In this document: positions 15,542 to 24,408 of the stretch, one piece after another
Position numbering within the stretch: the first letter of the stretch is position 1
Layout of the letters: the number at the start of each line of letters is the position of its first letter
NCBI GenBank assembly: GCA_934438075.1
Contig: CAKSBF010000011.1
Span: 19,941 to 83,940 of the forward strand
Reading direction: 5' to 3'
DNA: 64,000 bases
Source: an uncultured Clostridia bacterium
Lineage (GTDB): Bacteria > Bacillota > Clostridia > UBA1381 > UBA9506
Made by a program: the position numbers and the translations under genes
Notes under the pieces: generated by a model
Told to the model about the DNA's origin: nothing
The model's database searches: none
The model's input: the letters and a program-made list of their open reading frames with translations, nothing else

Positions 15542-16138
15542 ATGAAACAGGAAGCGTGGAATCGCGCAAAGCAATCTGTTTTAATAGAACAAGAGGCAGT
15601 TGCAGATACGCTTGCAGCGCTGGAGGGAAGGTCATTTGGCGCAGCGGTGGAGGTGCTCGCCAAAGCAAACCGCGTTATGACCTGTGCCAGCGGAACATCA
15701 GGCATTGCTGCAAAAAAGTTTGCACATTCTTTGTGTTGTATTGAGGTTGGAGCAATGTTTATGCCTCCCTGCGAAGCGGTTCATGGCGGCTTGGGAGCTT
15801 TGCAGGAGGGTGATGTACTGGTCGTTATTTCGCGCGGCGGAAAAACGGCGGAGCTTCTTCCGGTTATTGGAGCATGTGCAGGCAGAGGCGCAAAGCTGAT
15901 TGCTATTACCGAAAATATGGAATCGCCGCTTGCAAAAGCAGCAGATGTCGTCCTTCCGCTATCTATTCGGCGTGAGAGTGATCCTTACAATATGATGGCT
16001 ACTTCAAGCTATGTACAGACGATTGCACTGTGTGACGCTGTTTTGGTTGCGTTAATGGAAGAAATGAACTATCAAAAAGAGCAATTTGCTCCGATTCATC
16101 CGGGTGGCGCAGTAGGCGCCATGTTAAACGGGAAATAA
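15542..16138 (+). CDS. SIS-domain sugar-phosphate isomerase (KpsF/GutQ-like)
   Basis: This 198-residue protein is a single SIS domain without the CBS domains of full KpsF. It shows CASGTSGIAAKKFAHSL, EAVHGGLG, SRGGKTAEL and the C-terminal HPGGAVG. Family members interconvert keto- and aldo-sugar phosphates, for example arabinose 5-phosphate or 3-hexulose 6-phosphate. It is the first gene of the operon behind a consensus promoter with CGAAA boxes, followed 18 bases later by the TIM-like gene. The substrate is unknown. Confidence 0.85.
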   Translation: MKQEAWNRAKQSVLIEQEAVADTLAALEGRSFGAAVEVLAKANRVMTCASGTSGIAAKKFAHSLCCIEVGAMFMPPCEAVHGGLGALQEGDVLVVISRGGKTAELLPVIGACAGRGAKLIAITENMESPLAKAADVVLPLSIRRESDPYNMMATSSYVQTIALCDAVLVALMEEMNYQKEQFAPIHPGGAVGAMLNGK

Positions 16139-16156
16139 AACAGAGGAGAATGATTC

Positions 16157-16867
16157 ATGTATCGTAATTTTAAAATTAGACCGCCATTTTTTGAAATCGG
16201 TCCGAAAGCATATCTCTACGGCGAGGAAATGTTGAAGCTGGCAAAAGTCATTGATAAGACAGCAATGAAATATGATGTGGATATTATTGTAACGCCGCAA
16301 TATACGGATATTCGTTTGTTGGCGGACAACACGGAACGCATTCTGGTATTTGCACAGCATATGGACTATCTGCCGGTCGGAAAGGGTTTGGGTTCTGTTC
16401 TTCCTGAGGCCGTGAAGGCAGCGGGAGCTGTTGGCGTTATGCTGAATCACGCGGAAAAGAAACTCACCATGGATGTTGTGAAAAAAACCATTGCCCGTGC
16501 GGACGAGGTGGGACTTGCGACCATTGTTTGTGCTGATACGGTAGAGGAATTGACGGAGATTGCCAAAATGTCGCCAAACCTTTTAGTGGCCGAACCAACA
16601 GAATTAATTGGTACCGGTCAGACAAGCGATGCAAGCTATGTGAAGGACACCATTGCCGGTGTTCAGGCAATTAATCCCGATATTATGGTGCTGCAAGGTG
16701 CGGGTATTTCAAATGGTCAGGATGTTTATAACACCATTAAACTGGGAGCGCAGGCAACCGGCTCTACAAGCGGCATTATCAAAGCCGCCGACCCATATGC
16801 GATGGTGGAGGAAATGATTTACAATCTGCGCAAGGCGTGGGATGAAATGCATACCTTTGGCAAATAA
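16157..16867 (+). CDS. triosephosphate isomerase-like protein (archaeal-type length)
   Basis: The 236-residue protein resembles archaeal-type TIM more than bacterial TpiA. The active-site residues are kept: Asn4 and Lys6 (RNFK), His68 (AQHMDY), Glu146 (VAEPTELIGTG), and a phosphate loop GAGISNGQDV. It could isomerise triose phosphates or a related short sugar phosphate. It sits between SIS-isomerase and YjbQ genes in a sugar operon rather than with glycolysis genes, so a pathway-specific role is more likely than glycolysis. AGAGGAG at 16142-16148 supports the start. Confidence 0.8.
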   Translation: MYRNFKIRPPFFEIGPKAYLYGEEMLKLAKVIDKTAMKYDVDIIVTPQYTDIRLLADNTERILVFAQHMDYLPVGKGLGSVLPEAVKAAGAVGVMLNHAEKKLTMDVVKKTIARADEVGLATIVCADTVEELTEIAKMSPNLLVAEPTELIGTGQTSDASYVKDTIAGVQAINPDIMVLQGAGISNGQDVYNTIKLGAQATGSTSGIIKAADPYAMVEEMIYNLRKAWDEMHTFGK

Positions 16868-16904
16868 TATGCCGATTAAATAAATTTTTATGGAGGAAAG
16901 TAAA

Positions 16905-17525
16905 ATGGAATTTAAAGTGTATCAAAAAGAATTGGAATTACAGTCAAGAGGTTGGATTCCGACCTTCCATGACATTTCAAAGGAGATTAATGAGATCGTT
17001 GAAGCATCGGGTGTCAAGAATGGTACGGTAAGTATTGTTTCTCACCACACAACCTGTTCGGTTATGGTTCAGGAGTGCTCGCATGACATAGATTCTTTTG
17101 ACTTGGAATACTTACAGCATGACCTTCTTGATATTATGCGTAAAATGATCCCTGATTTTGCGGAAGAGCACCAATATCGCCATCCCGGACCGATTCATGC
17201 ACAATATGGAAGATATGTTGACGAGCCCGGCGACTATTCCAGCATGAATACAGACGGACATTTGCGCAGCTGCTTTTTCGGCAGAAGTGAAACGATGACC
17301 ATTAAAGATGGTATATTGGATGGCGGAAAATTTGCGCATGTTTATTTTATTGACTGGGATCACGTAATAGCTCGCCGCAGACAGGTTAATGTAACCGTCA
17401 TAGGAACAACTGAGGATGTTGGAGACAGAAAGTGGAACAATGGAGAGGTTATCGACACAAGACATAAGTTTACGGATGAAGAAAAGGCTTATGATGTACA
17501 TTATACCCTTCAACAAGAAAGATAA
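16905..17525 (+). CDS. YjbQ-family protein, long form
   Basis: This protein has the YjbQ (UPF0047) fold signature: SHHTTCSVMVQE in the first half and HLRSCFFGRSETMTI with GKFAHVYFIDWD in the second. It has about 206 residues, where typical YjbQ proteins have about 135. The extra residues are an insertion near HPGPIHAQYG and a C-terminal tail. Some members have weak thiamine-phosphate-synthase activity, but the true role is unclear. It lies in a sugar operon. GGAGG at 16892-16896 is best spaced for ATG 16905, so I rejected ATG 16890. Confidence 0.8.
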   Translation: MEFKVYQKELELQSRGWIPTFHDISKEINEIVEASGVKNGTVSIVSHHTTCSVMVQECSHDIDSFDLEYLQHDLLDIMRKMIPDFAEEHQYRHPGPIHAQYGRYVDEPGDYSSMNTDGHLRSCFFGRSETMTIKDGILDGGKFAHVYFIDWDHVIARRRQVNVTVIGTTEDVGDRKWNNGEVIDTRHKFTDEEKAYDVHYTLQQER

Positions 17526-17526
17526 A

Positions 17527-17580
17527 ACGAAAGAAAACGAAAACTTATTAAAATAGGCTGGAATTTATTTTTCTTTCGTG
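17527..17580 (+). promoter_or_regulatory. CGAAA-box operator upstream of the deoR-type gene
   Basis: ACGAAAG (17527-17533), ACGAAAAC (17537-17544) and the inverted CTTTCGT (17573-17579) cluster just before a possible -10 box TATACT (17582-17587). The repeats resemble those at 15477-15518 and suggest autoregulation. Confidence 0.55.
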
Positions 17581-17659
17581 TTATACTGTACATAAACAGC
17601 AAGACAAGCGATGCTTGTACTGTTTTGTACGGTGCATTGCTGCGAAAAGGAGCGACATT

Positions 17660-18424
17660 ATGGATATACACGAAAGAAAACAAAAGATAATCGAAATACT
17701 GAGCCGTGAAGGAAAGGTTAAGGTTAACGAGCTGAGCGAGCGTTTTGGTATCTCTGATGTTACCATTCGGATGGATTTAGCGGATTTGGAGGCGAAAGGC
17801 TTACTTTCGCGGATACATGGCGGCGCTGTCAGCTCGTATAAGACCTATTACAATATGAGTTTGCAGCAACGTCTTGCCGCTAACCAGGAAAGAAAACAGG
17901 AGATTGCTGCCAAAGCAGTGGAAATGATTGAGGAAAATGACACTGTTATGTTAAATTCCGGTACTACAACGCTGACGGTTTTGCGTATGATTCCGCCGCA
18001 GATGAGTCTGAGCATTGTAACCAACTCGGTAGCGATTGCGCTGGAAGCGGGCGGAAATCCTAATTTTAATGTGGTGCTTTTGGGCGGTGCGATCAATTCT
18101 AAATATCAGTTTATTTACGGTGATGATGCTAATGCACAGTTAGAGCGTTATCATGCGGACAAATTGATTCTTTCGGTGGATGGTATTGATTCTGATAATG
18201 GCTTTACCACCTATTATGACCGTGAAGCGGAGCTTGACAGACTGATGCTGGCACACTCTGCGACGAAAATTATCACGGCAGATTCCAGTAAGATAGGTAG
18301 AACCGCTTTTGCAAAGATTGCGGACATATCTGCGGCCGATTATATTATTACCAACAAGGATGCTTCCACATGCGAAGAGCTTGGTATTTTGGCTGAGACG
18401 GTAAGCAATATTTTTGCCGTTTAA
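17660..18424 (+). CDS. DeoR/GlpR-family transcriptional regulator
   Basis: This 254-residue repressor-type protein has an N-terminal DeoR helix-turn-helix (about 5-60, VNELSERFGISDVTIRMDL). A C-terminal sugar-phosphate sensor domain follows, with NSGTTTL near residue 98 and SVDGID near 174. The effector is probably a phosphorylated sugar. AAGGAG precedes ATG 17660; the longer start at 17615 lacks a ribosome site. CGAAA boxes before this gene and before the SIS operon are its likely operators. It is followed 23 bases later by the kinase gene. Confidence 0.9.
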   Translation: MDIHERKQKIIEILSREGKVKVNELSERFGISDVTIRMDLADLEAKGLLSRIHGGAVSSYKTYYNMSLQQRLAANQERKQEIAAKAVEMIEENDTVMLNSGTTTLTVLRMIPPQMSLSIVTNSVAIALEAGGNPNFNVVLLGGAINSKYQFIYGDDANAQLERYHADKLILSVDGIDSDNGFTTYYDREAELDRLMLAHSATKIITADSSKIGRTAFAKIADISAADYIITNKDASTCEELGILAETVSNIFAV

Positions 18425-18447
18425 CTTTTAGGAAATGTGGGAAAAAC

Positions 18448-19848
18448 ATGAAATATTTATTGGGAATTGATGTAGGGACTACCTCTTTGAAGGCGGCTGT
18501 ATTTGATGAAAATGCTGTTTTGGTTAAATCTGTGACAAAGGATTATACGCTGAATGTCAAGGGAGATTTTGTAGAATTTCCGGCAGAGCAGTATTGGGAG
18601 ATTTTTTTGGAAGCATTGACAGAGCTGAGTACAGAGTATCCCATTTCTGCTATGAGCATTGACACACAGTGCGAAACGATGATTGTGGCAGATGAACAAG
18701 GTAAGCCTCTTTGCAATGCTATAGCCTGGCTGGATAACAGAGCAGCTTTGCAGGCTGAGAAGATAAAGGCGTACTTTGGCGAGAAAAAAGTTTATGAGGT
18801 GACCGGGCAACCTGAAATTACAGCGACGTGGCCAGCCTGTAAACTGCTGTGGCTGAAGGAGAACAAGCCGGAGTTATGGGCGAGGACGCGAAAAGTATTT
18901 TTGCTGGAGGATTATTTGCTCTACCGTTTGACCGGAAAGTTTATAACCGAGCGGACGCTGCAGTCATCTTCCTTATATTACAACATTAAGACCGGCGGCT
19001 GGTGGAAGGAAATGCTGGATTTTATTGGTCTTGCAGAAACAGCATTGCCTGCCTTGTGCAACAGCGGTGAAAAAATTGGAAACTTTGGCGGGACGGCGGT
19101 TGTTACAGGTGCAATGGATCAAGTTGCGGGAGCAATCGGCGCCGGTGTCATAAAAAAAGGTATTGTAAGCGAAATGACGGGAACAACAATGGTTATATTT
19201 GTCCCGACAGATGAAATCCCGGAATATGTGCCGGACAGTAAAATTCCCTGCCACGTTAATTATGACGGAAAGTATTGCTTGCTTTTATGGACGCCGACAG
19301 CGGGCATTGCATTAAAATGGTTTAAAAATAATTTTTGTGAGAATTTTAGTTTCCGAGATCTGGACGAGCTAGCAGCGGCGGTAGAGGCAGGTAGTGACGG
19401 TCTTACCTTCCTTCCGTATCTATGCGGCTCGACCATGCCGAAATATAATCCGAATGCGCGCGGCATGTTTTGCGGACTTACCATGGAACATACGCGCGGT
19501 CACGCGGTGCGAAGTATCTTAGAGGCTGTAGCATGTATGCTGAAGAGTAACCTGGACTATCTTGGGTTAACCTGTGAGGAAATCCGCTCCATGGGCGGAG
19601 GTGCACAGAGTCCGCTTTGGTGCCAGATGAAGGCGGATTTAACCGGCAAAAAAATAGTTACGCTGAAGAATGACGAAACAGCGTGTCTTGGTTCTGCCAT
19701 ATTGGCAGGTGTCGGTATCGGTCTTTTTGACAGTGTAGAATCTGCTTGCAATATGGCAGCGGAAATAAAGAGGGAATATATACCGGGCAGTGCGGATTAC
19801 AGTGAGTGCTATCAAAGGTTTTGTGATTTGGAACAGAAATATGTGTAA
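18448..19848 (+). CDS. FGGY-family carbohydrate kinase
   Basis: This 466-residue sugar kinase is closest in pattern to xylulokinases. The phosphate-binding DVGTTSLKA is at the N-terminus, the catalytic aspartate is in GAMDQVAGAIG, and the C-terminal signature is MGGGAQSPLW. It phosphorylates a sugar or polyol with ATP in the cytoplasm. Its place between a DeoR regulator and NagA/NagB-like genes suggests a substrate in that pathway; xylulose cannot be assumed. TTTAGGAAATG is a weak ribosome site. Confidence 0.85.
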   Translation: MKYLLGIDVGTTSLKAAVFDENAVLVKSVTKDYTLNVKGDFVEFPAEQYWEIFLEALTELSTEYPISAMSIDTQCETMIVADEQGKPLCNAIAWLDNRAALQAEKIKAYFGEKKVYEVTGQPEITATWPACKLLWLKENKPELWARTRKVFLLEDYLLYRLTGKFITERTLQSSSLYYNIKTGGWWKEMLDFIGLAETALPALCNSGEKIGNFGGTAVVTGAMDQVAGAIGAGVIKKGIVSEMTGTTMVIFVPTDEIPEYVPDSKIPCHVNYDGKYCLLLWTPTAGIALKWFKNNFCENFSFRDLDELAAAVEAGSDGLTFLPYLCGSTMPKYNPNARGMFCGLTMEHTRGHAVRSILEAVACMLKSNLDYLGLTCEEIRSMGGGAQSPLWCQMKADLTGKKIVTLKNDETACLGSAILAGVGIGLFDSVESACNMAAEIKREYIPGSADYSECYQRFCDLEQKYV

Positions 19849-19934
19849 GATAAGGCTTCCTATCATTTCTATGAGGGTAGGGACACAGGAAAGGTTTTGT
19901 GCCGCTGCAGGGCGGCAGAATGGAGATGAAAATA

Positions 19935-21074
19935 ATGACTGCAATTATTCATGCTAATTTGGTTATGCCGGATCATTTTATTCCGGATGCCGTGCTTTTA
20001 ATGGAAAACGGCGTGATTGTAGATTTTGGCAGAAAGCTTGCAATACCGGAAAATGCAGAAATTATTGACGCAGAGGGGTTGTATGTCGGACCGGGGCTGA
20101 TTGACATCCATACACATGCAGACGGAGAGTATTATTTTTATGAAAATCCGGAGGCGTGCTCCCGGAAACTTCTTCAACACGGTGTAACTTCGGTTCTCCC
20201 GGCATTGTATTATAATTTAAACAAACAGCAGTATTTAGACGCCATTGATACGATTGACAGTGCAGTGAAAAGCGGAAAATGTCCGAATATTGCGGGATAT
20301 TACATGGAGGGTCCTTATCTGAATCCGGCTTTTGGCTGCGACAGAGAGAACAACCCTTGGAAGGGCGCCATCTGCAAAGAGGATTATGCCGAGATTTTGG
20401 ACAAGGTGAAAGATACTGCGAAGGTGTGGTGCCTGTCACCGGAACGTGAGGGTACGCTTGATTTTGTAAAGGATGTAAAAAGACAGATTCCCAATATTGT
20501 TTTTTCTGTTGCGCATAGCGAGGCAACGCCGGAACAGATTGAAGAGATTATTCCTTACGGTTTAAAGCTTGGTACGCATCATACCAATGCTACTGGAACT
20601 TTGGAAAGTTATCCGGAATGCAGGGGTGTGTGCGTGGATGAAACGGTGAATTATCACAACGATATTTATGCAGAGCTGATTTGTGACTCGCTTGGAATCC
20701 ATGTACATCCGTATATGCTTAGATTGGTCAGTAAAATAAAGGGAAAAGACAGAATTATTTTAATTTCAGATGCCTGTGTATTTCATGGACCGCCGATACC
20801 GGGCTGTGAAGAGGCTTTTGATATTAATTTTGATTTTGATGGCGAGATTGCAGGTTCTAAAATGACCTTAGACATTGCATGCCATAATATGATGGTGCAT
20901 ACGGGCTGTTCGGTCTGCGATGTATTTCGCTACGCGTCCCTGAATCCGTCAAGATTACTTAATTTGACAGATTTGGGACAAATTAAAAAAGGTAATACCG
21001 CCAATCTGGTCTTTGTAGATCATTGGTTTCATATTAAAAAAACTATTGTAAAAGGAGAGGTTTTCAGTGAATAA
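19935..21074 (+). CDS. NagA-like amidohydrolase (N-acetyl sugar phosphate deacetylase family)
   Basis: The 379-residue protein belongs to the N-acetylglucosamine-6-phosphate deacetylase group of the amidohydrolase superfamily. Visible metal and catalytic residues are in LIDIHTHAD, EGPYLNP, AHSEAT, THHTNATG and ISDACVF. It differs clearly from the second NagA encoded at 23008, so another N-acetylated sugar phosphate is likely. GGAG at 19922-19925 favours ATG 19935 over the earlier GTG 19899. The end overlaps the next gene by 8 bases. Confidence 0.8.
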   Translation: MTAIIHANLVMPDHFIPDAVLLMENGVIVDFGRKLAIPENAEIIDAEGLYVGPGLIDIHTHADGEYYFYENPEACSRKLLQHGVTSVLPALYYNLNKQQYLDAIDTIDSAVKSGKCPNIAGYYMEGPYLNPAFGCDRENNPWKGAICKEDYAEILDKVKDTAKVWCLSPEREGTLDFVKDVKRQIPNIVFSVAHSEATPEQIEEIIPYGLKLGTHHTNATGTLESYPECRGVCVDETVNYHNDIYAELICDSLGIHVHPYMLRLVSKIKGKDRIILISDACVFHGPPIPGCEEAFDINFDFDGEIAGSKMTLDIACHNMMVHTGCSVCDVFRYASLNPSRLLNLTDLGQIKKGNTANLVFVDHWFHIKKTIVKGEVFSE

Positions 21075-22026
21075 TATTATTTTTGATCCGCCAACCGATT
21101 TGAAATTTGTACCGGGCGACTATGTTCCGTTTCGTGACAGAGAGGTTTGCGAGCGTTTGCGTAAAATCAGCGGAAAGGATTTGGAAAAGCATCCGAACCC
21201 TGATTTTAAAATTAAGGTTATGATGAACCCGCATCCGGTTTTGATTTCTACATTGTTTGCCCGTATTAAAGATGCGTCGGAACATGACAGAAAAATTACC
21301 TTAATTTTGGGAAATCCTGAGCCGGAAACTTATATTCCGTTGGCTCAGCTGATTAACTATTTCCAGGTGGACTGCCGCAAAGTACATATTTTTGCAATGG
21401 ATGAATGGGCAGATGATCAGGGCAACATTGCGCCGGAAACCTATAAAGCAGGTTTTGCTCATTCCATGTTGAAATATCTGGTATATCAGATTGATGAAAA
21501 ACTGAGAATGCCGCTTGAAAATGTACATTATCCGACCAATAAAAATATTGCGGACTATTCTAAAATGATTACTGACTGCGGTGAAGGCGGGGCAGATATC
21601 TGCAGTTCTTCTCCGGGATGGACAGGTCACATGGCGTTTATTGACCCTGTTAGTGATTTTATTACGGATAACATGGAAGAGTATCTGCAGCAGGAAGCAA
21701 AAATCGTTACATTGCATCCATTAACCGTTGCACAAAATTCATTGCACGGCGTATTCGGTCAATCCGGTTATGTTGCTGATGTTCCGCCAAAGGCTGCTAC
21801 TATCGGGCCGGTTGATGTGAAAAATGCAAGAGAACGTATTGAGGTTCATGCACTTCTGACAAACAACACTTTCTCTTCCTGGCAGAGAATGACTTCCAGA
21901 CTGGTCCTGCACGGACCGGTAACGCCGTTGGTTCCCAGTTCTATGCTTCAGCTGATGAAAACCCAGGTTTATGTCAGCGAAGAAATTGCTGCACCTTTCG
22001 AGTGCTGGGAGAAAGTTGGCTATTAA
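21067..22026 (+). CDS. NagB-like isomerase/deaminase with altered active site
   Basis: This 319-residue protein aligns with the glucosamine-6-phosphate deaminase/6-phosphogluconolactonase family. It keeps the MDEW segment equivalent to the MDEY of NagB (catalytic Asp72) and the His of GxDGHIAFNEP. However, that motif reads GWTGHMAFIDP, so the positions of Asp141 and Glu148 hold Thr and Asp. It has about 50 more residues than NagB at the ends. It starts at GTG 21067 with AAAGGAGAGG in front and overlaps the NagA-like gene. Deaminase activity is uncertain; it may be an isomerase acting on a related sugar phosphate. Confidence 0.75.
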   Translation: MNNIIFDPPTDLKFVPGDYVPFRDREVCERLRKISGKDLEKHPNPDFKIKVMMNPHPVLISTLFARIKDASEHDRKITLILGNPEPETYIPLAQLINYFQVDCRKVHIFAMDEWADDQGNIAPETYKAGFAHSMLKYLVYQIDEKLRMPLENVHYPTNKNIADYSKMITDCGEGGADICSSSPGWTGHMAFIDPVSDFITDNMEEYLQQEAKIVTLHPLTVAQNSLHGVFGQSGYVADVPPKAATIGPVDVKNARERIEVHALLTNNTFSSWQRMTSRLVLHGPVTPLVPSSMLQLMKTQVYVSEEIAAPFECWEKVGY

Positions 22027-22066
22027 TCAGAAAATAGCTTAATTGATATCTGAAAAATATGTTGGT

Positions 22067-22108
22067 AACAAGCTGTGGCAAAGGTAGAATTTGTCACAGC
22101 TTGTTTTA
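22067..22108 (+). terminator. strong terminator at the end of the deoR-kinase operon
   Basis: A 16-base-pair stem with one G-U pair (22067-22082 with 22090-22105) around loop GGTAGAA, followed by TTTT. Confidence 0.9.
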
Positions 22109-22242
22109 GGTTTGGCTCATTTCTCCATATTTTTTCTTCATTCTTCCATGTTATTCATTTTTATTATATGCTATGATTCAAAAGGGGAGCATATATTTTA
22201 TGAATTATAATATATTTTCCGATATAACGAAAGGAGCGGGTT

Positions 22243-23007
22243 ATGGTGAAAAAATGGATGAAAGATGAATTGACGGTGAAGGTATATGACGGACGGGAAG
22301 AAATGGGAAAAGATGCGGCGGAGGATATTGCGGCGTGCATTAAGACCCTTTTGAAAGAAAAGAGCGAAATTAATATGATTTTTGCTGCGGCACCTTCGCA
22401 AAATGATGTGTTGTATTCTCTTTGTGAAAGAGATGATATTGAATGGCAAAGAATTAATGCGTTTCATATGGACGAATATATCGGTCTTGATGTTGCTGCG
22501 CCTCAGCGGTTTTCTAATTTCTTAAAGGAACATATTTTCTCCAAAAAGCCTTTTAAGTCGGTTAATCTGATAGACTGCACAGGTAGTCCGGAGGCAGAAA
22601 GCGAGCGTTACGGCGATCTGTTGAAGCAATATCCGACAGATATTGTTTGCATGGGTATCGGTGAAAACGGTCATATTGCATTCAACGACCCGCATGTGGC
22701 AGACTTTCACGATCCGAAAATGGCAAAACCTGTTAAGCTGGACGAGATTTGCCGTATGCAGCAGGTCAACGACGGTTGTTTTGCCACGATTGATGAGGTA
22801 CCGGAATATGCGCTGACTTTAACGATACCTACGTTGATTCGTGCGCCGCATTTATTCTGTGTTGTACCTTGTACAACAAAGGCACAGGCTGTGAAAAATA
22901 CCGTAGAGGGTGAAATCAGTGAAAGCTGTCCCGCCAGCATTTTGCGTACACAGAAAGGTGCAATCCTGTACTGCGACAAAGACAGTGCAGCATTGCTGGA
23001 TGCGTAA
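22243..23007 (+). CDS. nagB: glucosamine-6-phosphate deaminase
   Basis: This 254-residue enzyme would convert glucosamine 6-phosphate to fructose 6-phosphate and ammonia. The motifs are HMDEYIGLD and GIGENGHIAFNDP; the latter has Asn and Asp where E. coli NagB has Asp141 and Glu148, a variant I recall from many family members. The start at ATG 22243 has AAAGGAG in front. The gene is directly followed by nagA with no gap. The deaminase label is from family and context. Confidence 0.85.
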   Translation: MVKKWMKDELTVKVYDGREEMGKDAAEDIAACIKTLLKEKSEINMIFAAAPSQNDVLYSLCERDDIEWQRINAFHMDEYIGLDVAAPQRFSNFLKEHIFSKKPFKSVNLIDCTGSPEAESERYGDLLKQYPTDIVCMGIGENGHIAFNDPHVADFHDPKMAKPVKLDEICRMQQVNDGCFATIDEVPEYALTLTIPTLIRAPHLFCVVPCTTKAQAVKNTVEGEISESCPASILRTQKGAILYCDKDSAALLDA

Positions 23008-24165
23008 ATGGTTACCAAAATTAAAAACGGAAGGCTGATTTTACCGGATGCGGTTGCAGAGGATTTTTCACTTTATATAAAAGATGAAAAAATTATGGCT
23101 GTTACAAGAGAAAACCTTGCATTTGACCGTGAAATCGACGCGGAGCATGCTTATGTATCGGCGGGATTTATTGATATGCATGTTCATGGCGGCGGCGGAT
23201 ATGATTTTATGGACGGCGGGACGGAGCCGATTTTTAAAGCGGCAAAAATGCACTTGCTTCATGGTACAACCAGCCTGCTTGCGACTACACTTGCTTGTTC
23301 GACACAGGTTTTAACTGAATTTTTATTTGATTTGGGAAGGGCAAAGCAAAGCTGTAAAAGCATAATCGGTGCGCACCTGGAGGGACCTTATTTCTCCTTG
23401 CAGCAGAGCGGCGCGCAAAACCCGGATTATATAAAACCGCCGGAGGAAGCAGAATATCGCAAACTCATTGAGCAAAGCGGCAGTTTAATTAAGCGCTGGA
23501 GCTTTGCACCTGAATTGGAGGGCAGTGAAACTTTTTGCCAGACGTTGCTGCAAAATAATATTCTTCCTTCTATTGGTCATAGTGATGCAGTTTTGTCGGA
23601 TGTTCAAAAGGTTTATGATATGGGCTGTCATATGCTTACTCATCTGTATTCGGGTATGTCCACCATTACGCGGCAGGGAGGCTTTCGGCGTCTTGGCGTA
23701 GTGGAAAGCGCCTATTATTTTGATGATATGTGTGCGGAAATTATTGCGGACGGCTGTCACCTTCCGCCGGAGCTGTTAAAACTGATTGTCAAGCTAAAGG
23801 GAACAGACAATATCTGTTTGATTACCGACTCTATGCGTGCGGCAGGTTTGCCGGACGGAGAATCTTTTCTTGGACGGCGCGGAGAAGAAACACCGTGTAT
23901 TGTGGAGGATGGTGTGGCTAAGCTGCTTGACCGCAGCGCCTTTGCGGGGAGTGTGGCAACGGCTGACAGGTTGGTCAGAGTTATGGTACAGGAAGCGGGT
24001 GTTACGGTGCACGATGCAGTAAAAATGATGACCGTAAATCCGGCGCGGATTTTGGGATTGCAGCAGAAGGGAAGTCTGCAGGAAGGTTATGATGCGGACA
24101 TTGTCTTGTTTGATGAGAATATTCGGATTCAATGTGTACTGCAGGGCGGTATCGTGGTAGAATGA
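23008..24165 (+). CDS. nagA: N-acetylglucosamine-6-phosphate deacetylase
   Basis: The 385-residue enzyme removes the acetyl group from N-acetylglucosamine 6-phosphate. The motifs are GFIDMHVHGGGG, EGPYFS, GHSDAV, THLYSGM and the catalytic aspartate in ITDSMRA. Its ATG follows the nagB stop codon directly, so the two are translated from one message. Together with nagB it channels amino sugars into glycolysis. Confidence 0.9.
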   Translation: MVTKIKNGRLILPDAVAEDFSLYIKDEKIMAVTRENLAFDREIDAEHAYVSAGFIDMHVHGGGGYDFMDGGTEPIFKAAKMHLLHGTTSLLATTLACSTQVLTEFLFDLGRAKQSCKSIIGAHLEGPYFSLQQSGAQNPDYIKPPEEAEYRKLIEQSGSLIKRWSFAPELEGSETFCQTLLQNNILPSIGHSDAVLSDVQKVYDMGCHMLTHLYSGMSTITRQGGFRRLGVVESAYYFDDMCAEIIADGCHLPPELLKLIVKLKGTDNICLITDSMRAAGLPDGESFLGRRGEETPCIVEDGVAKLLDRSAFAGSVATADRLVRVMVQEAGVTVHDAVKMMTVNPARILGLQQKGSLQEGYDADIVLFDENIRIQCVLQGGIVVE

Positions 24166-24239
24166 ATACCGGAAACCTAATTAATGCTTCGGGTGAAACA
24201 GCAACATATTGAAAATGCGTAAAAATTCACAATAACGGC

Positions 24240-24268
24240 TTGCCTTTTTCGTTGCAATATGGTACAAT
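24240..24268 (+). promoter_or_regulatory. candidate promoter of the two-component operon
   Basis: TTGCCT and TACAAT are 17 bases apart with a TGG extended -10 element. Confidence 0.5.
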
Positions 24269-24299
24269 TGCTATATGGTCAGTTTATCAAGGTGATTTT

Positions 24300-24345
24300 A
24301 AAATGCTTCAGAATCCATATTTATTTAGGATTTCGGAGCATTTTG
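24300..24345 (+). terminator. hairpin with T run in the leader of the response regulator gene
   Basis: AAAATGCT pairs with AGCATTTT, and an inner GAATCC/GGATTT stem continues it. The hairpin lies downstream of the candidate promoter, so it is either the nagA terminator or an attenuator. Confidence 0.6.
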
Positions 24346-24408
24346 TTTCGCGCTGATATATTTTATGTGCTATAGGCTTAATGTTTTATAAGTAAGGAGC
24401 AACCAATC

